Below, piece by piece: positions 1-6,804 of a stretch of 13,341 nucleotides of DNA. The notes beneath the pieces were generated by a model, which searched no databases, was not told where the DNA came from, and saw nothing but the letters and a program-made list of their open reading frames with translations. The DNA comes from Candidatus Caenarcanales bacterium (lineage in GTDB: Bacteria; Cyanobacteriota; Vampirovibrionia; LMEP-6097). The DNA is taken from NCBI GenBank assembly GCA_021299565.1, contig JAJTHA010000029.1, positions 1-13,341 of the forward strand, given 5' to 3'. The number at the start of each line of letters is the position of its first letter. The first letter of the stretch is position 1. The position numbers and the translations under genes were made by a program.

Positions 1-1044
1 AGCAAAAATAGGGCTTTTGTTTTTATAGATGAAATTCAAAGAAAAGAAAACGCTGGTTTATTTCTCAAGGGTCTTTATGACATGAAAGGAAATTTTAAAT
101 TTATTGTTTCTGGATCTGGAAGCTTAGAACTAAAAGAGAAAATAGCAGAATCTTTAATGGGCAGAAAAAGAGTTATTGAATTAAGACCAGTAAGTTTTTT
201 TGAATTTGTCAATTATAAAACTAAAAACAAATACCAAAATAAAATTGCGGATTTTTTAAATATTGAAAAAGAAAAATGTAGAATTTTGCTTGAAGAATAT
301 TTAAATTTTGGTGGCTATCCAAAAGTCATAACTGCTGAAACTAGAGAAGAGAAACAAATTCATATCAACGAAATTTATAATAGTTATTTAGATAGGGATA
401 TTAAAGGCTTATTGTCATTGGAAAAGCCCGAGTCGTTTACCAAACTAATTAGGCTCTTGGCAGCAGATATGGGTCAAACTATTAATTACAGTAAACTGGG
501 TACAGATACAGGACTTGCGGCAGAAACACTCAAGAAATATTTGTACTATGCAGAAAAAACATTTTGTATTCAGCATGTTAGTGCTTATTTCACAAATAAA
601 ATCAAAGAAAGCAATAAAGCATCAAAAATATATTTCAATGATATTGGACTTAGAAATTATGCCATTGATGAATTTGGTTTACTTACTAGAGAGCAGGAAT
701 TTGCTTTTCCTTTTGAAAATTTGATTTTGGATATCCTAAAAGAGCGGATCAAAAACAGTTCTAGTCAGATTCATTTCTGGAGAACTACTGACAAAGCAGA
801 AGTGGATTTTGTTATTGATACTGGCAAAGAATTAATTCCAGTTGAAGTGAAGTTCTCTAGTTACAAACAAGCTCATCTTCCTCCATCATTAAAAAACTTC
901 ATTAATAAATACAATTGTAAACAGGCTTATCTAGTGAATTTGAGCTTAAATGAAACGATTCATTATGAAGCTTGTCACGTCAGATTTTTAACATTAGGTA
1001 GTTTGTCTAATATCACATTCCATTCTTCCAGGGAAACAGGCTGA
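1..1044 (+). CDS. AAA+ ATPase with DUF4143 C-terminal region (5' truncated by window)
   Basis: The reading frame is open from base 1, so the gene starts upstream; the first ATG at 82 is internal. The visible 347 residues begin just before a Walker B motif (FVFIDEIQ, residues 6-13). A sensor-1-like strand with IVSGSGS (35-41) follows. Next come the features of the AAA_14/DUF4143 family: YLDRDI (129-134), a winged-helix-like stretch (about 162-180) and KIYFNDIGLRN (209-219). Near the C-terminus is a PD-(D/E)XK-like arrangement with D269 in AEVDF and E282-V-K284 in PVEVKFS. The Walker A domain should lie off the left edge. Proteins of this family are predicted ATP-binding proteins of unknown role, often sporadically distributed and so likely to be transferred horizontally. 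The last 70 bases overlap the 3' end of the convergent EVE gene. Family assignment is firm; the biological role is unknown. Confidence 0.9.
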   Translation, partial: SKNRAFVFIDEIQRKENAGLFLKGLYDMKGNFKFIVSGSGSLELKEKIAESLMGRKRVIELRPVSFFEFVNYKTKNKYQNKIADFLNIEKEKCRILLEEYLNFGGYPKVITAETREEKQIHINEIYNSYLDRDIKGLLSLEKPESFTKLIRLLAADMGQTINYSKLGTDTGLAAETLKKYLYYAEKTFCIQHVSAYFTNKIKESNKASKIYFNDIGLRNYAIDEFGLLTREQEFAFPFENLILDILKERIKNSSSQIHFWRTTDKAEVDFVIDTGKELIPVEVKFSSYKQAHLPPSLKNFINKYNCKQAYLVNLSLNETIHYEACHVRFLTLGSLSNITFHSSRETG

Positions 1045-1451
1045 ATTGATAGCCTGGAGCCTTTTTGCAAGAGCATCATGTCTTTGAGTTTTTTATTGCT
1101 TTTAAGTTCACTTAGATAAATCGGTTCTTTAAATTTTTCGATGAATTTCACATCAATAAGCCACCAGCGAGGATTTGCTTCTGTGCTTTTTTCATCAAAA
1201 TATTTTGATTTGGGATCGAATTGTGTAGGATCAGGGTAGGTCTTGGAATTGATTTTAATGATGCCAGCTATATGCGGTGCTGGTTTGGCGTTGCTGTGAT
1301 AGAAAAAAGCAAGATCTCCAACTTGCATTTTGTCCTTCATAAAATTTCTTGCTTGATAGTTTCTTACTCCATCCCACATAGAGATTTTTTTGGCTTTTAG
1401 ATCATCAATCGAAAAAGCATCAGGTTCGGATTTCAATAGCCAGTGCTGCAT
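975..1451 (-). CDS. EVE domain protein (thymocyte nuclear protein 1-like)
   Basis: 158 residues forming a single EVE domain of the PUA-like fold, the usual length for standalone family members. Characteristic elements are WLLKSEPDAFSIDDL (4-18), MWDGVRNYQARNFM (25-38), DLAFFYHSN (46-54), the HIAGII strand (60-65), PRWWLIDV, and the closing SRLSIQPVSLEEW. The family is related to human THYN1 and is proposed to bind modified bases in DNA or RNA; the cellular role in bacteria is not settled. The ATG shares one base with the glutaredoxin stop codon (TAATG), so the two are probably co-transcribed and translationally coupled. Its 3' end overlaps the convergent AAA+/DUF4143 gene by 70 bp. The conserved C-terminus is intact, so the overlap does not look like truncation of this gene. 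Confidence 0.93.
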   Translation of the reverse strand: MQHWLLKSEPDAFSIDDLKAKKISMWDGVRNYQARNFMKDKMQVGDLAFFYHSNAKPAPHIAGIIKINSKTYPDPTQFDPKSKYFDEKSTEANPRWWLIDVKFIEKFKEPIYLSELKSNKKLKDMMLLQKGSRLSIQPVSLEEWNVILDKLPNVKNLT

Positions 1452-1720
1452 TAATAAACTAATTTATCCAATTCACCACTGCCTGCAAGAGCATGCAGAT
1501 CATCACAGCCACCCATAGAAACATTATCAATAAAAATTTGCGGCACTGATTTACGATTGCCTTTGGTTTTTTGTGACATCAAATCTCTAGCAGCTTCATC
1601 TCCATCGAGTTTGATTTGTTTATATTCAAGATTTTTACTATTAAGAAGGGCTAAGGCTTTTTTACAAAATGGGCAATGATCCCAAGTGTAAATTTCTATT
1701 TTGGTTTTTTGTTGTGGCAT
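1451..1720 (-). CDS. grxC: Glutaredoxin (GrxC/Grx3 type)
   Basis: 89 residues, the normal size for a dithiol glutaredoxin. The protein starts IEIYTWDHCPFC, with the redox-active CPFC at C16-C19 after the first beta strand. It has the cis-proline motif SVPQIF (57-62) and the glutathione-contacting GGCDDLHAL (69-77). It should use glutathione to reduce protein disulfides or mixed disulfides in the cytoplasm, alongside the thioredoxin system implied by the thioredoxin reductase at 11472-12425. The extra cysteine C71 in GGCDD is common in the family. No Shine-Dalgarno sequence precedes the ATG; a TAAAAT hexamer ends 7 nt upstream of it, suggesting a leaderless mRNA. The EVE gene follows through a one-base TAATG overlap. 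It is divergent from the 168-residue protein gene at 1782. Confidence 0.93.
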   Translation of the reverse strand: MPQQKTKIEIYTWDHCPFCKKALALLNSKNLEYKQIKLDGDEAARDLMSQKTKGNRKSVPQIFIDNVSMGGCDDLHALAGSGELDKLVY

Positions 1721-1727
1721 AGAGTTA

Positions 1728-1733
1728 ATTTTA
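1728..1733 (-). promoter_or_regulatory. Putative -10 element of grxC
   Basis: On the minus strand TAAAAT ends 7 nt before the grxC ATG, placing the expected transcription start at or next to the start codon. No good -35 hexamer is visible at the usual spacing. It is one member of a window-wide pattern of leaderless-type starts. Confidence 0.5.
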
Positions 1734-1744
1734 CCCCACCCCTC

Positions 1745-1773
1745 TTGTTATTTTATCTAATATCTTCTATTAT
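1745..1773 (+). promoter_or_regulatory. Putative promoter of the 168-residue hypothetical gene
   Basis: TTGTTA (1745-1750), 17 bp, TATTAT (1768-1773). The -10 ends 8 nt before the ATG at 1782, so transcription should begin at or within a couple of bases of the start codon. There is no Shine-Dalgarno sequence. Confidence 0.5.
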
Positions 1774-1781
1774 CTTTGTTC

Positions 1782-2288
1782 ATGAATAGAGTTGCATTTG
1801 ATCCAATTAAATTTTTTAGCCAGCCTGTAAGGCAATCACTGTTAAATTGGCTTGATGCCTTTGCCAGGGACGAAATTCTCAAACTGAAGCCCAAGGCTGA
1901 ACAGGCAATCTTAGATAAAACTAGCCAACAACTGCAAATAAATATTCCTGGTTTAGAGGCTCCAAAAACAAGAACTCTTTTTCAGTCTGTTGCAGCAAAT
2001 GCAGGACCTAATTCATTGTTGCCCACATATTTAGCTCTAAGAAACGAAAAGCTTGCTGACATTGATATCCCAAATATCATCCCAGATTTTGAACAAGAAT
2101 TTTCTCAGCTAGATCGACAAATTCAAAACCAATTCGGCACCTGGCTTGATACTATTTTCACTCAAGTTCTACCAGAAGATATCTCTGCTAAAGAAAAAAC
2201 AAAAATCAGAACAGAAGCCTTGAGTCATTTCCCGCAAGCAGTTAGAGCAAAGATTCGAGCTGGGCTTTATTGTCCTTTGCCACAATAA
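1782..2288 (+). CDS. Hypothetical protein, 168 residues, no recognised domain
   Basis: I do not recognise this protein. It reads as soluble and mostly helical: no signal peptide, no membrane segment and no metal-binding or catalytic motif. It begins MNRVAFDPIKFFSQPVRQSL. The middle is rich in Asp, Ile and Pro (DIDIPNIIPDF), and the C-terminus ends in GLYCPLPQ. The ATG at 1782 is preferred over the in-frame TTG at 1776 because a -35/-10 pair sits right before it. The divergent partner is grxC. Its stop lies 3 bp from the stop of the convergent radical SAM gene, with no terminator between. Coding character is supported by the intact 168-codon frame filling the gap exactly between neighbours. 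It may be lineage-specific. Confidence 0.75.
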   Translation: MNRVAFDPIKFFSQPVRQSLLNWLDAFARDEILKLKPKAEQAILDKTSQQLQINIPGLEAPKTRTLFQSVAANAGPNSLLPTYLALRNEKLADIDIPNIIPDFEQEFSQLDRQIQNQFGTWLDTIFTQVLPEDISAKEKTKIRTEALSHFPQAVRAKIRAGLYCPLPQ

Positions 2289-2291
2289 ACT

Positions 2292-3806
2292 CTATTGCTG
2301 CTTAGCCAAAGCATCTTGTTTATGACTCTCCAAAACCCTTTTTTGAGCGTCACTTAAGAGCATATGCCATGGATATTCCGTCTTTTCTTCCCAGTTCTCA
2401 AAAACAAAATATCTATAATCTTCAGGAGACATTAATTTGCGGTAAATATTCGCTCCAGTATTTTTCATTTGATAAGCCTTAAGCATTATCTCCCCAACGC
2501 TAGAATCACCGCGGCTAATTAACGCCTGTACTTCAGCCCAGCTATAACTTTCGTCTCTAACCTCTATGCCATGCGGCTTTAAAGCTCTAATCAAATTTTT
2601 CAGTTTGTCAGAGGCTTTTGCATCTACTCCATAATCCTGAAAAGGAGTTTGAGCTTTTGGAGTAAAAATACTACAACCCCAAATTATTTTTAGGGTTTTA
2701 TTGTTGTTTTTAAGGCGCATTAATAAATCTTTAGTCGCTTCAATATCCTCATCGGTTTCATGAGGTAAGCCGACCATCCCATAAAGTTTGATTTGTTTGA
2801 TACCAGCTTCAGAAGCGGCTTTGGCGGCAGAGAAAATATATTCTTCGGGTAGTTTTTTGTTGATAATATCTCTTAGTCTTTGAGAGCCTGATTCGATAGC
2901 GATAGTAATATTTTTGCTATTACCTTTTACTAATAGCTCACACATTTCTCTAGTTACAGTAGATGCTCTCATAGAGGAGACTTGAATTTTGGCTTTTTGA
3001 TCAACGAGAAACTTAAGAAGATCTATAAATTCAGGATGCTGAGTGACACTTGCTCCGAGTAAGCCAATGTTTTTGGTATGCTCCAAAAGCATTTTGGTTT
3101 TTGGAATCAAGTCACCTTCAAGATCAGGTGTACGAAACGGTAGAGCTAGATAGCTAGCAAGACAAAAGCGGCACATTTCCGGACAGCTTCTTACTACTTC
3201 AACTAAGCCAGTGTCTTGCCAAACACTATCTGGAGCAATAACAGAGGAGACCTGCATTTCTTTATTGGAGCTTTTGGCTCTTTCAATAAATTCTTGCTTG
3301 GCGCTCGGCACATAAATACCAGGTATATCAATATATGCGGCAAGATCATTGCGTCTAAATTGAATGCATTTTTCGATAATAAGATTGGTGTTAGCTTCGC
3401 TATCACCAATAGCAATTAAATCAAAATACTTTGCCCAAGGCGCTGGGTTAGCTGTTACAACAGGACCTCCAGCAAGAATTACTGGATGACTAGCATCTCT
3501 TTCACTAGCAAGAATTGGGATTTGTAGTTTTTGCAAAATATCAAAGATATTAAAAAAATCCAATTCCCAAGAAATAGAAAATGTAATGAGATCTAATTCT
3601 TTTGGAAAGAATTCTTGTGCGTTAGTAAAATATCTAAAAGCGTGTGTTTGCGGGTGAGAGGCGTAGAGCCTAAAAATAGTTTGATAAGCAAGGCTTGCCA
3701 TGCCGACTTCATAGGTATTGGGAAAGCAATTGAGAACATGCAATTCGCCTCCTGATTGCCTATCAAATAATAATGTCTCGTTTTTAAAAAAATCTTTTGG
3801 CTTCAT
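2292..3806 (-). CDS. Radical SAM protein of the TIGR03960-like (B12-binding-type) group
   Basis: 504 residues from the ATG at 3806, which forms an ATGA overlap with the aroQ stop. A longer frame up to 3869 exists, but its first 21 codons lie inside aroQ and look unlike protein. The N-terminal half resembles the cobalamin-binding-type Rossmann region of this family (FPNTYEVGMASL at 28-39, AGGP at 112-115, GDSE at 134-137) but shows no DxHxxG motif for a cobalamin histidine ligand. The radical SAM core has the cluster motif CPEMCRFC (C208, C212, C215; CX3CX2C), ESGS (305-308), GMVGLPHE (343-350) and FTPKAQTPF (381-389). SRGDSSVGE near 431-439 matches the ARGDRR-like region of TIGR03960 proteins. 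The reaction is unknown. It is the last gene of the receiver-aroQ operon. It lacks the long C-terminal extension seen in some relatives. Confidence 0.85.
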   Translation of the reverse strand: MKPKDFFKNETLLFDRQSGGELHVLNCFPNTYEVGMASLAYQTIFRLYASHPQTHAFRYFTNAQEFFPKELDLITFSISWELDFFNIFDILQKLQIPILASERDASHPVILAGGPVVTANPAPWAKYFDLIAIGDSEANTNLIIEKCIQFRRNDLAAYIDIPGIYVPSAKQEFIERAKSSNKEMQVSSVIAPDSVWQDTGLVEVVRSCPEMCRFCLASYLALPFRTPDLEGDLIPKTKMLLEHTKNIGLLGASVTQHPEFIDLLKFLVDQKAKIQVSSMRASTVTREMCELLVKGNSKNITIAIESGSQRLRDIINKKLPEEYIFSAAKAASEAGIKQIKLYGMVGLPHETDEDIEATKDLLMRLKNNNKTLKIIWGCSIFTPKAQTPFQDYGVDAKASDKLKNLIRALKPHGIEVRDESYSWAEVQALISRGDSSVGEIMLKAYQMKNTGANIYRKLMSPEDYRYFVFENWEEKTEYPWHMLLSDAQKRVLESHKQDALAKQQ

Positions 3807-4219
3807 AGCAAAGCATCTACAGCAAGAAGATAACCTTTGGCTCCAAAACCACAGATTTGTCCAACGCAAACTGGCGCTGTTAGTGATTTGTGTCTAAACT
3901 CTTCACGTTGGTAAACATTTGATAAATGTACTTCTACGGTTTTGATTTTGGATGCTGAGATAGCATCTCTAATCGCAACGCTTGTGTGAGTATAAGCAGC
4001 GGGGTTGATGATAATTCCATCAACTTTTTTTTGAGAAGCTTCTTGGATTTTGTTTACTATTTCGCCTTCTATATTTGATTGGAAAAATTCAATTTCATGA
4101 TTTTTGGCATGTTCTGAAATCATTTTGTTTATGTCATCTAAAGTGGCCTTGCCGTAGATCTCTGGCTCTCTGGTTCCGAGCAAGTTTAAATTTGGTCCGT
4201 GTATAACTAATAGCCTCAT
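3803..4219 (-). CDS. aroQ: 3-dehydroquinate dehydratase, type II
   Basis: 138 residues, a typical length for the dodecameric type II enzyme. It dehydrates 3-dehydroquinate to 3-dehydroshikimate, step three of the shikimate pathway to aromatic amino acids. The active-site set is complete: the GPNLNLLGTREPEIYG signature with R17 and catalytic Y22, N72 and H78 in INPAAYTH, H98 in EVHLSN, and R105/R109 in REEFRH. Both ends overlap neighbours by ATGA: its start with the stop of the receiver gene, and its stop with the start of the radical SAM gene. This indicates one polycistronic mRNA with coupled translation. No other shikimate gene is present here. Confidence 0.97.
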   Translation of the reverse strand: MRLLVIHGPNLNLLGTREPEIYGKATLDDINKMISEHAKNHEIEFFQSNIEGEIVNKIQEASQKKVDGIIINPAAYTHTSVAIRDAISASKIKTVEVHLSNVYQREEFRHKSLTAPVCVGQICGFGAKGYLLAVDALL

Positions 4220-4581
4220 GCTTTTAAAGCTTTAAGTGTAGCAAGGAGTTCTATGGGATCAAAAGGTTTTGAGACAAAAGCATCAGCACCCACTGATTTA
4301 GCCCAATCACTATCCTCTGCTTTATTCGCGAGAGTCAAGATTTTGATGCTTTGAGTCTCAGGGTCAGCTTTTAATTTTTCGCATAATTCAAAACCACCTT
4401 GACCAGGCATCATGACATCCAAAATTGCAATATCAGGTTTATTGAGGGAGATTTTGTTTAGAGCATCAGTACCATCAATCGCTTCTTCTATAAGGTAGCC
4501 TTCCTGAGTGCCCAAAATTGCCTTAAGAAGAGTTCTCAAAGACTCATCATCATCAGCAATTAATATTTTTGCAGCTTCCAT
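4216..4581 (-). CDS. Standalone response-regulator receiver (CheY-like)
   Basis: 121 residues comprising only a receiver domain. The acidic pocket is D10-D11-D12, the phosphoacceptor is D55 in IAILDVMMPG, the switch Thr is T83 and the conserved lysine is K105 in SKPFDP. With no output domain it should act by protein-protein contact once phosphorylated by a histidine kinase not found in this window. It is the first gene of an operon with aroQ and the radical SAM gene (ATGA overlap with aroQ). Its ATG lies 18 bp from the divergent rsmD ATG. There is no Shine-Dalgarno sequence; TAATAT ends 6 nt before the ATG, suggesting a leaderless mRNA. Confidence 0.95.
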   Translation of the reverse strand: MEAAKILIADDDESLRTLLKAILGTQEGYLIEEAIDGTDALNKISLNKPDIAILDVMMPGQGGFELCEKLKADPETQSIKILTLANKAEDSDWAKSVGADAFVSKPFDPIELLATLKALKA

Positions 4582-4586
4582 TAGGT

Positions 4587-4593
4587 TATATTA
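4587..4593. promoter_or_regulatory. Overlapping divergent -10 elements for rsmD and the receiver gene
   Basis: Only 18 bp separate the two divergent start codons. On the plus strand TATATT (4587-4592) ends 7 nt before the rsmD ATG. On the minus strand TAATAT (4593-4588) ends 6 nt before the receiver ATG. The two hexamers occupy nearly the same base pairs, so both transcripts would be leaderless and the promoters mutually exclusive. Neither has a convincing -35; any -35 contact must fall inside the neighbouring coding sequence. Confidence 0.55.
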
Positions 4594-4599
4594 TTTCTT

Positions 4600-5193
4600 A
4601 TGGTACTCAAACTTGCAAGCGGAAAATTCAAAGGTAAGACCTTGGCTTCAAGTAGTTCAGCTAGAGAACTAAGACCTACTCAAGCAAAAGTTAGAGAAGC
4701 GATCATCAATACCCTAACTTCTATTTTTGTAAATCAGGAGATAAGCTTTGAGGATCTGATTGTTTTGGACCTTTTCTCTGGCACTGGTAGTATGGGTTTT
4801 GAGTTTTTGAGCAATAATGCTGCCCATGTGACTTTCATAGATTACGATCCCAAGTGCCTCAAACTTTTAAAAGACAATAGCAATAACCTGAAAATACAAG
4901 ATAAGGTGAGTATCTTACGGGGAGAGCTTCCTGGGGTACTCAAAAGATTGAAGGGTCAAAAATACAATTTGGTCTTTTGTGACCCTCCTTTTAAAATTAG
5001 TCCCGAATTGTATTTTATGTGCTTGGAAGTAATATTGGCTCAAAAGCTAGTCCCTGAGTCAGGAATTTGGGTACTTGAATATAAGAACCATGATTTGGCT
5101 GATCTGATAAGTAGCAAATCTGCTTGTGGACTTGATCTCATTAAGGTCAAAGATTACGGAGATGCGATAGTCGCTTACGCGAAAACTAAATAA
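4600..5193 (+). CDS. rsmD: 16S rRNA (guanine-N2)-methyltransferase RsmD
   Basis: 197 residues, close to the family norm. RsmD methylates G966 (E. coli numbering) of 16S rRNA in the small subunit, using S-adenosylmethionine. Visible motifs are the N-terminal SGKFKGKTL and LRPTQAKVREAIINTL, the SAM-binding motif I DLFSGTGSMGFE (57-68), the acidic motif II end FIDYDP (79-84), and the catalytic motif IV CDPPF (127-131). The start at 4600 is supported by homology of the first residues and a -10-like hexamer 7 nt upstream; there is no Shine-Dalgarno sequence. In many bacteria rsmD precedes coaD, but here HU follows instead. Confidence 0.94.
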   Translation: MVLKLASGKFKGKTLASSSSARELRPTQAKVREAIINTLTSIFVNQEISFEDLIVLDLFSGTGSMGFEFLSNNAAHVTFIDYDPKCLKLLKDNSNNLKIQDKVSILRGELPGVLKRLKGQKYNLVFCDPPFKISPELYFMCLEVILAQKLVPESGIWVLEYKNHDLADLISSKSACGLDLIKVKDYGDAIVAYAKTK

Positions 5194-5219
5194 ATTTTAG
5201 AAAATTAGTCCCCAAGAGC

Positions 5220-5248
5220 TTTACAGCTAGCAATAAAAGAGTTAGACT
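5220..5248 (+). promoter_or_regulatory. Putative sigma-70-type promoter of the HU gene
   Basis: TTTACA (5220-5225), 17 bp, TAGACT (5243-5248). This predicts a start near 5255 and a leader of about 40 nt that carries a Shine-Dalgarno sequence. The match is moderate and other pairings are possible. Confidence 0.45.
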
Positions 5249-5276
5249 AACTTCTGATAGGAAAAAGTTTACTAAA

Positions 5277-5282
5277 AAGGAG
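5277..5282 (+). promoter_or_regulatory. Ribosome binding site of the HU gene
   Basis: AAGGAG lies 12 nt before the ATG at 5295, a slightly long spacing. It is one of the few clear Shine-Dalgarno sequences in the window. Confidence 0.75.
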
Positions 5283-5294
5283 TAAATAAAAATT

Positions 5295-5672
5295 ATGAAT
5301 AAAGCAGAACTAATAGACGCAGTAGCAGAAGCAACAGCTCTATCAAAAACACAAGTAGATGATGTATTGAAAGCAGTACTTGCAACAATCACATCAGAAC
5401 TTTCAAAAGGTAACAAAATCACTTTAGTTGGTTTTGGTACATTCGAAAGACGTAACCGTAAGGGTAGAATTGGAGTAAATCCACAAAACCCAACTCAAAA
5501 AATCAAAATTCCTCCAAAGAAAGCACCTGCTTTCTCTCCAGGATCTGAGTTGAAAGAAGCTGTACAAACTGGTAAGGCACCGGTTTTGGCTAAAAAGAAA
5601 ATTGCTGCTAAAAAAGCTGCAGTTTCTCAAAACAAAGCTAAATCAGCTAAAAAAGCTAAAGCTAAAAAATAA
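5295..5672 (+). CDS. HU-family nucleoid protein with lysine/alanine-rich C-terminal tail
   Basis: 125 residues against about 90 for ordinary HU. Residues 1-92 are a complete HU/IHF fold: MNKAELIDAVAE start, VGFGTFERRNRKGR (45-58), the DNA-minor-groove arm around NPQNPTQKIKIPPKKAPAFSPG and the final helix ELKEAVQTG. The last 30 or so residues form a low-complexity basic tail of Lys, Ala and Ser, similar to histone H1 tails and to the 48-residue protein at 7633-7779. HU dimers bend and package DNA; basic tails of this type add nonspecific DNA binding. It has its own leader with a Shine-Dalgarno sequence and is followed by a terminator, so it is probably a single-gene, highly expressed transcript. 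Confidence 0.96.
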   Translation: MNKAELIDAVAEATALSKTQVDDVLKAVLATITSELSKGNKITLVGFGTFERRNRKGRIGVNPQNPTQKIKIPPKKAPAFSPGSELKEAVQTGKAPVLAKKKIAAKKAAVSQNKAKSAKKAKAKK

Positions 5673-5694
5673 GTTTTTATAATTATTAGAAACT

Positions 5695-5729
5695 TAAAAA
5701 AACCTCCGCAGCAATGTGGGGGTTTTTTA
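5695..5729. terminator. Bidirectional intrinsic terminator between HU and gpsA
   Basis: Seven A (5696-5702), an 8-bp stem (5703-5710 with 5715-5722, two G-U wobbles), loop GCAA, then six T. The A run serves as the T run on the other strand, so it can end both the HU transcript and the convergent gpsA transcript. Confidence 0.85.
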
Positions 5730-5745
5730 TTTTAATAAAAAATTT

Positions 5746-6744
5746 TTATTTGACAGGTCTATTCATCAAATTCAGCAAAGCTTCAACTGCTGTAATTTCT
5801 TGATTGATAATTCTATAAATTTGATTCATTATCGGAACGTCAATATTATTTTCTTTGGCAATCTGAAAAACTGCTTTTGTGGTGTTGACACCTTCGGCAA
5901 CTTCCCCAAGATTTTTGATCACATCGTTTAATTTTTTACCTTCGGCAAGAAAGTAGCCTACTCTATAATTTCTGCTCAAATTTGAAGAACATGTTGCTAT
6001 TAAATCCCCAATCCCAGCTGCTCCAAATAAAGTTTTATCAGGGCAGTTATAGAATTTGAGAAATTTGCCGATTTCATTGAGACCTCTAGTGATCAAACTC
6101 GCTCTAGCGCTTTCTCCTAACTTGAGTGCATCAGATGCGCCAGCAGCAATAGCTATTACATTTTTAAGTGCAGCGCATAATTCAACGCCCTTAACATCAT
6201 CGTTTGTATAAACTCTCAAAGTTGGAGTCAAAAGTAATTCTTGTACTTTTTGGGAGATTTGAAGATTTTTGGCAGCTACTTCGGTAACCATTGGCTTGCC
6301 CAAAATCAATTCTTTGGCTAAATTAGGTCCTGATATTACAGCGATGGGATGCTCAGGAAGAAATTCGGCAATGATTTCAGAAGGTGTTTTGAGATCCTGA
6401 GGTGAGATGCCTTTGGAGGCATTGACGATTATTGTTGATTGAGGAAGCTTAATCAGTGATAATTGTCCAAAAATTTCATGCATGCCCTTAAGTGGAATGG
6501 CATTGATAATGATCTCTGCCCCTACTATGTCCATTAAATTAGAACTAATTGAAATATTGTCTGGATATTTTTGAGTGATGGGCTTTTTGAAGCGTCTAGT
6601 TTTATTGGCTCTTCTAACTCTGCCTTGATCTTTGTCCCATAAAATAATTTTGTGATGCTGCCCCAGCAGATAGGCTAAGGTATTGCCCCAGCTGCCTGCA
6701 CCGAGTATGGCTATTTTATTTGGATTGTTTATTGTAGGTTCCAC
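5746..6744 (-). CDS. gpsA: Glycerol-3-phosphate dehydrogenase [NAD(P)+]
   Basis: 332 residues, full length. It reduces dihydroxyacetone phosphate to sn-glycerol 3-phosphate, the backbone for phospholipids. Motifs: Rossmann GAGSWG (15-20), NASKGI (108-113), ISGPNLAKE (137-145), catalytic K194 in AALKNV, SARASLITRGLNEIGK (212-227), and GAAGIGDLIATC (241-252) followed by SRNYRVG. The start is GTG at 6744; no better ATG lies between it and the Rossmann motif. No Shine-Dalgarno sequence is seen. TATATT (6766-6761 on the minus strand) ends 16 nt before the GTG, giving a leader of about 10 nt. It is divergent from the WecG-type gene and shares a 71-bp intergenic region with it. Confidence 0.97.
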   Translation of the reverse strand: MEPTINNPNKIAILGAGSWGNTLAYLLGQHHKIILWDKDQGRVRRANKTRRFKKPITQKYPDNISISSNLMDIVGAEIIINAIPLKGMHEIFGQLSLIKLPQSTIIVNASKGISPQDLKTPSEIIAEFLPEHPIAVISGPNLAKELILGKPMVTEVAAKNLQISQKVQELLLTPTLRVYTNDDVKGVELCAALKNVIAIAAGASDALKLGESARASLITRGLNEIGKFLKFYNCPDKTLFGAAGIGDLIATCSSNLSRNYRVGYFLAEGKKLNDVIKNLGEVAEGVNTTKAVFQIAKENNIDVPIMNQIYRIINQEITAVEALLNLMNRPVK

Positions 6745-6760
6745 TAATTAAGCGATGGCG

Positions 6761-6766
6761 AATATA
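6761..6766 (-). promoter_or_regulatory. Putative -10 element of gpsA
   Basis: TATATT on the minus strand, ending 16 nt before the GTG. It implies a very short leader rather than a strictly leaderless mRNA. There is no recognisable -35. Confidence 0.35.
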
Positions 6767-6804
6767 ACTGAGTCTTGGATGATTTCGCGACTAGTCTATT
6801 GTAG

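Noticed and set aside
82..84. ATG taken as the start of the AAA+/DUF4143 gene.
   Set aside because: The frame is open to base 1 and encodes the Walker B motif before this ATG, so it is internal.
1776..1781. TTG start for the 168-residue protein.
   Set aside because: The ATG two codons later is better placed relative to the -10 and is a stronger start codon.
3807..3869. Longer start for the radical SAM gene (21 extra codons).
   Set aside because: The extension lies inside aroQ and reads as a low-quality Trp/Cys-rich shadow; the ATG at 3806 forms an ATGA overlap and matches where homology begins.
5716..5931. Plus-strand frame opposite the 3' end of gpsA.
   Set aside because: It is a shadow of gpsA, starts within the terminator and has no ribosome binding site.
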